From: Cladocopium goreaui | Taxonomy: Eukaryota; Sar; Dinophyceae; Suessiales; Symbiodiniaceae | NCBI GenBank assembly: GCA_947184155.2 | Contig: CAMXCT020001814.1 | Span: 62,001-126,000, forward strand | DNA: 64,000 nt | Direction: 5' to 3' | In this document: piece by piece, positions 46,401 to 57,859 of the stretch | Position numbering within the stretch: the stretch's first letter is position 1 | Layout: the number at the start of each line of letters is the position of its first letter | Made by a program: the position numbers and the translations under genes | Notes under the pieces: model-generated | The model's database searches: none | What the model saw: the letters and a program-made list of their open reading frames with translations, nothing else | What the model was told of the DNA's origin: nothing

Positions 46401-48540
46401 GCCTATCCGATACAATCCCTTCTGCCATCCCTCCCTCTCCTCGAACAAGTGGAACATTCTGAGCTAGGCATGCAGGTCCAGATTGGACGGAGACGATGAT
46501 TGACAACAAACATCAACAAACACAGAGGCACCTACCATGAACCAATGGACCATAACCTTGTCATAACCTTGTCACCTTGTCATCCAGCCCCACATGGACC
46601 AATGGAACTGCGACACTCGGTGCTCAAATTTATTCCAACATCTCCCGATTTCAATAGCTTTGTCGACCACCATATCTGTCAACGATGTGCATTATACAGT
46701 GTTATACAGCAGTATACAGCAGTATACATCATTACAACAGGTCCCTTGGACAAAGTGACAGAGTTGACTTGATCTTTCCATTCAGGGAAGACGACATTTG
46801 TGGAAAGCGAGAGCATGCAAGAGCGATATTGTAAGGTTTCATGACGGTTGCTGCATGCACAGATGAATCTACATATATCTACATTGCAGAACTCAGTTTC
46901 AAAGCCATAGCTCCAACCGCTCCAATGACATGATTTGCCGCAGGAGCAACGCCAGGAGATGAGTTGAACTTTGAGTGGGGTCATGGCGGTCATTGGTGCA
47001 GTTCTTTGTCCTTCGGTTGTGTTGGATTAGGGCCTTAGGGACTTGAAATCCACACATGTTACTAGTAGAGATCATATTGTATATACTTCATATTATGTGA
47101 TCATGTAGCAGTTCTGAGACTTCCGCTGAGACATGTTGAAACATGTTAAAACTTTTTCTTCCTGAGACTTATTGCTCAAGGCCGTAGGGGCAACATTTGT
47201 CACCCCTCGACAGCCACGAAATCTTCACAATGTGGAAGAAATAACATCGAACATGCTCATGTCGAGTTGTGTCTTCATCCAATGGCTCTAACCTGTTGTC
47301 TTGTTGATGCTGACCTCATTGTGAATAATTTATTGTTGTTGCATTTGCGATCAGATTCTGCTAAGTATGTTGCTGTGCTCTTCACATTGCAATTGCCAGC
47401 ATTCATGCCAGACTAGGTCCAGTTTTTACATCCTTCCCTTACAAGGGAAACATGTGCTTAAACTGAGACTGGAACTACCTGTGCTCATGCTGTTTTCAGG
47501 GCACCTTACCGCCTACCTTCACAGTGCTACTGCTCAGACACGATTTGCTAAATTCATGTACTAGCTCTGCTGCTGATGCTGCTGCTGCTGCTGCCGATTC
47601 TCCTATCAATAAATCAACTACGTACGTATAACATCGTATAACATCGTATAACTACGTATGAGTACGTATAACTTCGTATAACTACGTATAACTACGTATA
47701 ACATCGTATAACTACGCATAACTACGTATAACTACGTATAACTACGTACGTATAACTACGCATGACTACGCATAACTACGTATAACTATGTACATCTACT
47801 ATTTTCTGCTGCCATATGCTAGTATGATCTAACAATATCTAAGTGTATGGTCCACTCTTTGGCTTTCTGACCGCGGTGGGTTTATTTTTTGATCATTTTT
47901 CGTTTTAAATTTCATCTTTTTGGTGCTTTCGTTCTGGCTTTGCCCGCATCGCTTGTAAAAAAAGGAAACATGTTGCGGTTTCAGATATCACGAAAAGATC
48001 GGGGTATTTTCTGGTCCATCGTCCAGCCCGGTCCCACTGTTCCTCCTTTTGCATCCCTGGAAATGCTGCCCCTGCCACCAAATATGCATTGAATTTGGTG
48101 TTCTATATATATATATATAATCCATTTTCATGCTCCAGGGTTGTTTCATGCAAAGGGTTGCTTCACATTTGCTCTCCCTTTGGCATATTTTTTTTGGGCA
48201 CAAAATCTCCTTTCAAACCAAGGTTTCTTTTGATGTAGCCATTACTTTCTTCAAATCCTTCAGAAGTTGAAGGGGGTGATGACACAAAAAATGAACCTAT
48301 GAGATACCAATCCCATTCTCAGCATGAAGTTTTTGAATAGATCGTCTTAAACTATGGAATTCATGTAGGCTATTTCCATGTGTTTGGGTTTGGCCGTCAA
48401 ACCACTGTTTAAGAAATATAGTGGCGGTGCTGAAAGGTATACCTTGTCTAAGGAAAGCAGGTGAGATTGACATCATCTTGGCCGAGCAGAGTCTGGACCG
48501 CCACTTGCAGGGAAACCAAATTCCATCCAGACTCAAGGAC
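43450..48540. other. Intergenic, no secure gene
   Basis: Short open frames only. Between 44309 and 44463 two frames both look somewhat protein-like and neither is recognised. AACATGTC is repeated at 44737-44770 and CATAGT at 45340-45360. Confidence 0.4.
47622..47790. repeat. TACGTATAAC tandem repeat
   Basis: About 15 units of a 10-bp sequence (ACTACGTATA), with interspersed ATCGTATAAC and CGCATAACTA variants. Preceded by a short CTGCTG run at 47570-47592. Confidence 0.85.
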
Positions 48541-49785
48541 AACTTGGGTTATAGCGCTGCACAAGCGCTTGAGCCGCTGTACAAGCGGACGTTGGATGGA
48601 ATTTGGTTTGCCAATGGGGGAAGTGTTGAAAGAGACACCCAGTAGATTTGAAAATCACAACCCTTTTGGAAAAGGGATGATCGCTGGAAATGCGACCGGG
48701 CGTTGAACAAGCGCCAGTGATTTTCAAAGCTACTGCCCACTGAAAAATGTGGTAAGTCTGCGCAGGGAAGCGTAGCAAAACATTCAGTGTAAACAAACCA
48801 GCCGCACGTGGTTTGCTTACCCTGAGTGTTCATGGGGTCATGTTCGCACACACGCACACGCACCACACACAAACACACAGTATGCGCATACCAGGCCATT
48901 TATGTCTCAAAGTAATGATGCGCTGGCTATAGTAAATATGTGACCCAAATAAAAAACATAAATATATCCGAATGAAGTATTCCATTCAGGCTGTTTCATG
49001 TGATAAACATTATGGCCCCACAAAACAGTATTGGATGGTCCAACCATTGAATAAACATGACATGTGAAACTTGGGCCTTAGGTACCATTCCTACAGCGCT
49101 TGTTCAGCGCTATTTGGTGCATGTTTCAGCACCGTAACTCAGCCAGGTTGTAACCATTTTTTGGTGTTTGCATTAAAACCTTTAACTGAACCATAGTAGA
49201 ACAAGTTTTCAGGGAAGATTGGTTTTTCCCATCTTTAAAACTCTGTGCTATTGAAGGCGCCCCAATCATGATTTTCAGTGCCATGACCTGGTTTCACTGA
49301 GGCCCCTCCAGTGCTCAAAGCTTTGAAACAAAGCTGTTCCTCGGCACGCCTTGGCGGCGGGAACAGCATGGGACTCTAAGGAATTTCCAAAACTAAGCTT
49401 GGGGAAGGTGCAAAAGACACAACCTGTGTTGGCCAGCCAGCTACTTTTTCCAAAAAAACACACGCTGCGCCGGCCAGCTCCTGTACGTTGATTCATGGCG
49501 CATAGGTGCTACGCAATCCACATTTTTAACACTATCAATTAACATTTGGCACAGGTGGCTTGAGCTGTCATGGGCTGTCACTCAAAAGTTGCCTCGCGTA
49601 GCACCTGCACCCTACTTGCTATCGCTCTTGCGCCCGCTCTCGTTGTCCTTTTTCTGCTTTTTGGCCTGGGAACAGCGGCTCAGAGATTGCATTTCAACCA
49701 AACTTAGTGCCATGGGATGGGTCTTGAAGTTTATAATTCGATGATGGTATGCCTTCATGTAAGCCTCATGTTATTCAATCCAGCG

Positions 49786-51930
49786 TCATGATTTCAAAAC
49801 TCCACCATCCCCGCTGCTGGCCTTCTGGTTCTGGTCCATGTGATCATCTCCTCCTCTTTTATTCTCAGCCTTCTTGTGCGTGTTCTCATCCTTGGGGCCA
49901 TTCTCAGCCTTCTTGAGCTTGTTCTCATCCTTGGGGCCATTCTCAGCCTTCTTGGGCTTGCTCTCATCCTTGGGGCCATTCTCAGCCTTCTTGGGTTTTT
50001 TCTCATCCTTGGGGCCATTCTCAGCCTTCTTGTGTTTTTTCTCATCCTTGGGGCCCTTCTCAGCCTTCTTGTGTTTTTTCTCATCCTTGGGGCCCTTCTT
50101 TTCTTCTTTGGTTTTCTTATCCTTTTTTCGTTCCTTCTCGCCCTTCTGGTCCTTGTTCTCCTTCTTGACCTTATCCCTGTTCGGACTTTCCGGTGGCGGT
50201 GGATGGAGCGGCTGGCTCTTTCGGTCTCGCATCTCCTCGTTGCTCATCTCGACCTGGCCGGGGCATGTGAAATTCAAGTAATCAACGTGGTTAGTTAACA
50301 CTGCAGGCCAATCCAGATTGGTCCATGTGAAATGTCAAAGTCAAGGAATTAGTGAATAGTGGCAGTGCCCTGGCTACTGTGCAAGTTGGCGCTTGTTCAG
50401 CGCCATGGCGCTTGTCCAGCGCATGCTGACACGAAGACCCAACCCGCCTTCCGCTCCTCCTCAGACTCATCTTCTTCTTTTTTGATTTGCGATGAAGACG
50501 ATGCTCCAGAGCCACCTCCTTTGCTTGCTTCTTCCTGCAGCTGCTTCATCTTGGCCATCACCTGGCGGAATGCTTGGGGAACACATGAAAAAAGTATGTA
50601 ATGCCCATAGCTTTAATGCCCAATCCCAGCTTAGTGTTTTCTTAATCAGCTTGAAGAGTCAGTTGGTGGCTGATGCAACAATCTGATGATGGCAAACTCT
50701 ACTAGCGGCCCTGGCCTCCGCCATGACCTCCGCCATGACCTCGTCTCGCACCGCCTTCTTCATCTCCTCCGGGTCTTGTGCGGCCTGGGCCGAGGAGAGG
50801 TTCTGCTGCATCTGCATAAGCGACGCGCGCGTCTGGTGGCTGAACGTGTTGATCTGCTGGGTGTCACGGTCCCTCTTCTCAGCCCACACTGCCGTGTCAC
50901 AGGCAAATCTCTGCAGGTGCTGCACCGCATGTCTAATGATGCGGCGCTCCCTTGAACCACCATGGGAGCGGTGAGGTGTGCAGCCCGGGTTCAGCTGATT
51001 CACCGTCCGCCCTGATGTCAGGAGCACCCCCATTGCAGATGGCATGTGTGGCCTGTGTTGCTTGGGAGTGGGGTTGACTGGGCCTGGCTTGTGTGGCACT
51101 GGTCCTGGCGCGACTGGCTTTGGATTTGGTGGAGGTGGTGGTGGTGGAGGTGGAAGCGGCGGGGCCACTGATGCTGGCGGCACACTTGCACGAGGAGGCT
51201 GTTCTGGATGGCTGGGGCTGGTGAAAGGCGGCGGAGGTCGATGCATTGGTGCAGGCTTGCTTGTTGGAGGCAAAAACCTCGGTGTGGCACTGGTCCCTGG
51301 CGTCGTTGCTGTGCTTTCGGAGCATGCTTTGTTGGTTGCTGGATCTCCTGGCGGTGGCTTGCTAGCAGGTGCAGCAGCTGGCGCATGCTTTGGTTGGTCA
51401 GGTGCAGGGCTCTTCCCAGGTGGGACTGCTGGCTCTGGTGGAGGTTTACTGCCTGCTGGCCGTGGCTTTGCTGGCACAGATCCAGGTGCAGCAGCCGAAG
51501 GAGGCTTTGCCAATCCGGGCTTGTTTAGAGGTTGTGGTAGGCGAGGCTTTGCTTTTGCTGGGGATCCGGTCTTGTTACCAGGCGGGACAGCCGGCTCTGG
51601 TGGACGGTGCTGGCCGGGGGGCTTTGACTTGCTGCCATCTGGCGCTGCTGCAGGAGGGCTGCCAGGTGGGGAAGGCTTCGGTGCATGCTCTGCTTGCTTT
51701 GGTGGTGGTGGGCTACACGGGCCAGGCGGTGCTGGATGCAGGATGGAGAAGGGCTTGGACATGGCCACTTCTCCAGGTGCCGGTGTTGTGCTGGGTGGGC
51801 CAACGTTCAACGGGTCAGGCAGGTTGATGGGTCCGGTGATGGTTTCCCACCTGCCATTCACCTTCACCCAATTCTCACCTTCCCACTTCTCCACCTTTCG
51901 CCAATCCCCCTTGTAGAAGCACCAGGGCAT
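49786..51930 (-). CDS. Proline-rich / lysine-repeat protein, three exons, unknown function
   Basis: Exon 1 51930-50716, exon 2 50561-50448, exon 3 50253-49786. Both introns (154 and 194 nt) are GC-AG and phase 0, giving about 598 residues. The N-terminus (MPWCFYKGDWRKVEKWEGEN) is followed by about 300 residues rich in Pro/Ala/Lys, including a PPLPPPPPPPPPNP run like profilin- or SH3-binding tracts. Next comes a helical, probably coiled-coil part ending exon 1 (SLMQMQQNLSSAQAAQDPEE) and exon 2 (MAKMKQLQEEASKG). Exon 3 has about eight 11-residue repeats of the KKAENGPKDE type. No catalytic domain and no known family recognised. Mostly disordered. Only confidently called minus-strand gene of the window. 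Intron 2 contains two hairpin repeats (50389 and 50408). Confidence 0.8.
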
Positions 51931-51945
51931 GGCTGGCCGGCGTAG

Positions 51946-53761
51946 CGTGTATGTGGTGAAACAACAAAAGGTGGAAAGATAGTGGCGTGAAAATATGCCC
52001 TTTGGTTCCAGTGCTGTTTTACAGTACCCAGTGGCCAGGCCCTCTAGGATGGTGTCATTTTTTCCCTATGTGCTATTCTGATTCTATTCTGATTCTAGTT
52101 CGAAGAAAATGATAGTGTCTGGCACATGGCTTTAATCTTTCCCTTGAGCAACAAGGTAATGGGTCAAGTTTGGTCACGCGGGCCACATGTTGACCATTGT
52201 TTATTCAAATTCCAAGTTAGCAAAAACAACTGATAGCACAATGCATTGTTTTCCAAGCAACCAATTCATAACCACAGGAGGGCTGTCAAATTCCCAGAAT
52301 ATCATTATTAATATTATACGGTCAGTCCAGTACATGATTCCTTTGATCCAAACAACTGTGTTGTTGTCCCTGTGCCTCTCTGACAATTGCTGCATCTGAG
52401 GCTGCCGACGAAAGGGCACGGAGGTGCCAAATGGAGAGGTTTGTCCTGGACCGCTGGTCAACCGACGGTTTGGTTTCATTACCCCAAGTGGGGTTTACAG
52501 CCACACATGGGGGGATAGAGGAGCCTTAAAATGATGATGATTCATTCAAGTTGCGTAATTAGTATAGGAGGCATGTCATGCGCTTGTTCAGCGCCATGTG
52601 CGCTTGTCCAGCGCATGGTTTTCAGAAGTTGCAATTAATGACACAGATAATACACACAGATTAAGATAGTCAGTTACAGTAGCTATTATACAAAATATAG
52701 CCTGCATTGCATGCTGAATTTAAGCCTGGTGGCGCTGCTGAGTCACGATGTTGGTGCGGCCTGTGGGGCGGCGACAGAACATGCAAACATGTTCGGGTCA
52801 TTACCATTACCACCGTCACTTCATTATGTCACGTCTCAAATTTCAAAATTAAAAACGACCTCGACGCTGAACAAGCGTCCTGCGCGCTGAACAAGCGCTT
52901 GTCAGAACACTCACCATCAGAAACAACAAGGGTTCAGCAATGGCTCTACCAAAAAATTGCGCTGAACAAGTGCACTGTTTTAGGGCGCTGAACAAGCGCT
53001 GGGGTTGGGGTTGGGGCTGTTGTGGGGCGGCGCGCTGAAAAATGCGTTGGGGCGCTGAACAAGCGCTGACTAATATCTAGCTTCAAGGCTATATAGGCTA
53101 TGGGGCTGGCAGATCGCTTCTTTTGCCCGGTTGCTCGCTCTTGCCAGGTGGCAGCACGCTTTTCCTAAGCCGCAAGCCGCTTTTCGCAGGCGGGAGCGCG
53201 CCAAATGGGCATGTAAGGAAGTTTCCGTTGTCTAAGTGGCGCCGCTCTACTTAATTGACAGAAGGGATGGTTGCCACGAATAGTTTTGATACCTTTTTTC
53301 CCTGAATAACCAAAACGGGCGGCAACGTCACCAAAACACAAGTTTCATCATTACATTAGCAATGGATATCAGGTTGACGATGATTCTATACTGTTAATAT
53401 CTCGGATGAACAAAGACAAAAACTGTTTTGATATAGACTCACTGTCATCATTGCCCTCAGCATGGCGATATCGGCTATCACATTGAAATTGGAAACTCAT
53501 GGCCCATTTATAAGTCAGCTACCTTCAGAAGCCTATTTGGCTCAAAGGCAACTTCAAGTGGCTTTAGTGAACTGTCAAGGTGTGAGCGAACTGATTGCAA
53601 CTAGCAACTTTAGTTTGTGCAGCCTACTACCAATTTTATGGCAAACATGGGTGAGGATGTTATCCATACATTTTGGAGTTCCAAGATAATGGTTTCAATG
53701 GTAAGAATCATCTCACATCTTTCTTTTAGTTTTCATTTGCGTTTTGTGGCTGTGTGCCATC
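51946..53761. other. Intergenic with clustered hairpin repeats
   Basis: Region between the divergently transcribed minus-strand gene and the following plus-strand gene, so it may hold both promoters. Seven GCGCTTGTTCAGCGC-type hairpins lie at 52580-53066. No coding exon recognised. Confidence 0.5.
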
Positions 53762-56582
53762 ATGGGGAAGAAGTCAAAGGCGTCAAAGGGCAGCCTCTCT
53801 CTGAGTCAGCTCTTGCAGCGGCCGTGTGTTTGTCTAGCACGTGTCTGCCTTCAGCAGTTTGGTGGCTGTCAATCTGCAGTTCTTGCCGCTCGAGAAAGCT
53901 TCCGGGGGCTGGAGCCAAGCCTGAAGGCCACATGGTTCAGATTCATCACTCAATCACTTTTTGCTAGTTTTCAATATTGCCAACCATTATCGGGTCTTCT
54001 TTGAACATCTTTGAACTGTTTTTTTGGTAGCATGATCATGCGTCCCCGCTTACTAGGTTGCTGCGTTGCAAGATTTCTTCAATGTCTCATCTGGTCAATC
54101 AGTTCAAACAAATCGGGTAGTAGCTGCCATCAAAACTACTAACAGCAACAGCGTGGAGTCTGTGCCATCAGCTACGGGTGAGATGTGGTTGGCTTCGGAC
54201 GAAGAGAGTTTTTTTTGGGAATCAGAGCAAGAGGATGCGGAGCAGGTGGCTGGACCAGGTCAACAATTTTTCTCTTCTTCAGATGATGACAAGGCTACAA
54301 GCCCGAAAGTTTTGGACATGGACATGAACAGCGGCAAATCTGAAGGATTGTTCATGCCCTCTTCTGATTCTGATCTAGAATCTGGTAGGAATGGTGGTCC
54401 TGGTCATGACAAACCTGAGTCTGGTGGATGTCCTTCATCATTGTCAAAACAACGAAGAGTAGCTGGAACAGCGCAGTTTTTGGGCAAACCTGTGTGCGTA
54501 AGGGCTTTGTCTCGACTTTTGGCGGTTGGCACAAGCACTCTCCACAAAATGCGACGAGGAGAAGAAGTTTTTGCAGGAAGGCCTGCAAGGCCGAAACATC
54601 CAGTGTTTGGATTTTGTCTTGATGGCGAACTTCACGCCAAGTGGCATGCAGTGGTGGTCTTTCTCTGGAGAATTTATCATAGTTCTGCTGAATTTTTGCC
54701 AAATCATTTCAAACTGCCAGCAGCGCAGTGCGAAGCACCATTCCCAGATGAGGGCGGCGATTGTGCAGAGGACTTCAGTCAAAGGTATGTGTCCAAAGTC
54801 CTCAATGAGTTGGATGTCTATTCTGCAGACATGAATGTGATGCTTCTTGGACCAGGGAATCCAGATGCGCCCAAGCGCTTTTTACAGCATTCAACGAGAA
54901 CCGAGCTCTTCTTTGAGTATGTGGCCTACTCTGAAGCCAATGGGCAAGAGACGGCAAGCTACTCGACATTTCTGCGGGTTGCCAATTGCGTTATGAAACC
55001 AGGTATGCGTGGTGGGCAGTTGGCTTACCGGAAGGCTGGAGACCATGCACAGTGTGATATTTGCTGGCAGCTCAAGCAAGAGATTCGGCAAGCAAAAGAC
55101 AGGAAAGAGCGCGAAAGCCGGAACAAGGCCTATGTGAAACACGTGCTCAGCCAGTGGCTTGACCGCCAATGCTATTGGCAGCACCGGAGCACATCACATG
55201 CCTCTTTCCAGCAACTCATGGAGATGGGGTCCAAGATGATCAGCGGATCAATCCATTCTTCAGCTATCACAGTGATTCAGGATGGTATGGATCAAGCCAA
55301 ATTTCGTGTTCCCCGCCTGAATCCACAGCTTCGTGCTTCCAAGTTGAGTCAGAGGCTGTACAGGCCAGTGCTCCACATCCTCTGCAGTTGGGCACACGGA
55401 GCTCAAATGACGTTTTTCGTCAGCCATGAAGACCAGCCGAAGGATTCGGTCACATCAATGGAAGCACTGTCGAGGATGCTTTCTGACTTGACCAATCAGC
55501 ACGGCACTTTGCCACTGACGCTGCACATCCAACATGACGGAACACCAAGGGAAGCGAAGAACCAGTTCTTCATGGCGTATGTGCTTTTGCTGACTGCTTT
55601 GCAAGTTTTTAGGCAAACAACAGTATCATTTCTGAGACCTGGACATTCCCACGAAGATATTGATCAAATCTTTTCGCAGGTAGCGGCGATGATGTCCCAC
55701 AGCTCTTTCTCAACGCCAGATGATCTGCTGGAACTTCTCAATGGCACCTGCCAATCTGACAATCCTGGCCATGCAGCTCGCTTGAAGAAGCAAAAATTTC
55801 AAAAGATCCGTGCAAGTGCCTGCATGTTGGATCAGGCTGCTGACTGGAAATCTTGGGTCGCTGTGGCAGGGATGAAGCTCAAAGGCTTGAGACTTTTGGC
55901 ATAGCTGATCAATCCTTTGATTTCTTATTTTAATGATTTTGGGCGCAATTTTTCTGATTTCAAAAAGCCACTTGGGTCGTGATTCGCATGCATTTTTCAG
56001 ATCATCTATCATTTATGGTGCCATGTCAAAAGCCAACGAGGAAAGGTTGGCCAACTGCGTTTCCTTTTGCGGTCAGATCTGAGTCCATCTGCATATGGCT
56101 CGTGCGAAGTCGAAGAGTTGAGAGGTTCAATCCCACATGGGCATGACGTGCTGATGGTGGTCAGGAGGAGGATGGCAGACGGCACCCCGTCAAGCATCAA
56201 ATGTGTCATGAGCGCCCAACGGGCAGCGTCCTTGAGGCTTTCCTTTGAGCAGCCTGGCGGCCTTGCTTTGAGACGACCCATTGGAGATCAGGTCAAGAAG
56301 AACATCAGTGTTTACGCACCCCGTTGCAAAGATCAAGGCGTGTTGACTGAAGATGGATCATACTACTTGGAGTCGTGGGCGCAAGCCCAATGGCCATTGA
56401 GGCCAAGACCGAGGAGTTATTCGATCTTGAATCACCGGCAGCCTTTGGTGGATCCTGTTCGTCCTGTGGGACCTTCAGTCTGGGAGAAGCCCCGGAGGTC
56501 CACAACATGGGATCTCAGGCCAAGGGCTGATGACAGCGAAACAGCATCTGAAGATGATGAAGCTCCCATCAACATGGTCTGA
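53762..56582 (+). CDS. Dinoflagellate-type protein with transposase-like acidic motifs, three exons
   Basis: Exon a 53762-53926 (MGKKSKASKGSLSLSQLLQR) joins exon b at 54057 by a GC-AG, phase 0 intron. Exon b ends near 55884 (AAAG before GC) and exon c starts at 56001 or 56041 (the latter keeps phase) and ends at 56582. After a Ser/Asp/Glu-rich N-terminus the body carries HSTRTELFFEYV, a possible zinc cluster HAQCDICWQLK, QWLDRQCYW, and three acidic stations: IQDGMDQAKFRVPR, QHDGTPREAKNQF and RPGHSHEDIDQIFS (about 55270, 55530, 55640). Three well-spaced acidic sites suggest an RNase H-type, DDE transposase-like fold. This is inference; I recall related proteins only as uncharacterised. Introns and an intact frame argue for a host-maintained gene. 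The next gene on the same strand is a DNA methyltransferase. Confidence 0.7.
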
Positions 56583-57859
56583 GTGGTGTGCCGCAACCGG
56601 TGCAACTCAAAGAGATGCGTCTGAGGTAATCTTTGGGCTGTTGCCAGTCAGTGATGGAATCACCGAGTCGTTTTCTTTCTGTTGCGTCAGCCGGCTGCAA
56701 CTAGATGTTTGTGACCGAGTGCCGGTAGCCTGCGAAGTACAGGATTTGGGATCTGAAAATCATTGGTTAAAACAGAATGTGAAGTTTTTGGGTTCGGATA
56801 CTGCAATGTGCCACTGATTGAGTGACTCTGGTCGCCATCTGACTTCTATGTGGCTTTCATTGAAATTTTCAGGAAGGTTGTCAGCTCTGACTAAATGTCA
56901 AATTCCCATTGCCATCAACTCACTGTAAGTGATCTCCGTTTTTCACTCACCAATCGCTGGCACTGATTCGCCATTGCTCAGGTTGTTTTACTGTCAAAAA
57001 TCTGGGGCAGCCGCCGGCTGTGATTCATACGGCGGGTGACAAAAAATGCGTGGGCGAGGGATGGGGGTTGAACCGCTCTGCACAAGAGCGTGCATTCCGC
57101 TGAACAAGCACTGGACCTCAGACCTAGCTAAAACTTCCGATTTAATTAGTTAATTATTTGCAAAAAATATCTTTTGTCAGGAGCTGGCATGTGGCGTCTT
57201 TAGATTTGTTAAGTTCCCTTGGAGGGCTTGTTTTGGATTCATCCTTTGTTCCGGGATTTGAAGAGCTTAGCCTAAAGCTTCTTCAAGGCCATTGCCGTGT
57301 TCAGCGTGCAGTCCTAGGCAGTATCCAATGGACTAGCTAAATAGATTCTGGAAGACTGATCAAGAAAATCAAAACTTTATCAGCCTTTGCAGGGGATGTA
57401 TGTGACAACCGCAAGCCAGGCTTTCCCAGGTGTGTTCAGCTTGTGTCCCCCGCTGTCATCCTTCTTATTTGGTTTCAATGTTATAGGGACCAACAGTGCA
57501 GTTTTCCAACAAAACATGTTGGACTTGTTTAGATCAAAACCCAAAGGGTAAGGAACTTTCTCCTAGACTTACTCAGAACTTCCATGGGCCTATTGTTTTC
57601 GATGCAGGTGGCCACTTGCTGCGAGCCACTGCAGGCGGATTTCGGATGGGCATGCGGCATGCAGGGTGATGATGCTGAAGCCAAATCCGTTATCTAGACT
57701 TGGTCCTGCCGGAGACAGACGCATTTCAGTTTATTTGACATGGGTTCAGCTGTTCAAGCCAGTGTGAGTTGATTTGATGAAAGCAATCTGGCAGTCAGTG
57801 AAGTTCCTTGCCATTTTGATCAAGCTCTGCACAAATTCAGCGCCACTTGTTTTGCGGTG

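Noticed and set aside
49840-50298. 152-codon hydrophobic plus-strand ORF resembling a membrane protein
   Set aside because: Antisense of the lysine-repeat exon; its repeat structure explains the pattern.
51044-51916. 290-codon glycine-rich plus-strand ORF
   Set aside because: Antisense shadow of the proline-rich minus-strand exon; CCN proline codons read as GGN glycine.
53526-53546. String AGCCTATTTGGCTCAA resembling the dinoflagellate spliced-leader core, upstream of the 53.8-kb gene
   Set aside because: Only about 16 of 21 positions match, and the downstream gene has introns, so it is not a retroposed mRNA with a relic leader. Likely chance.
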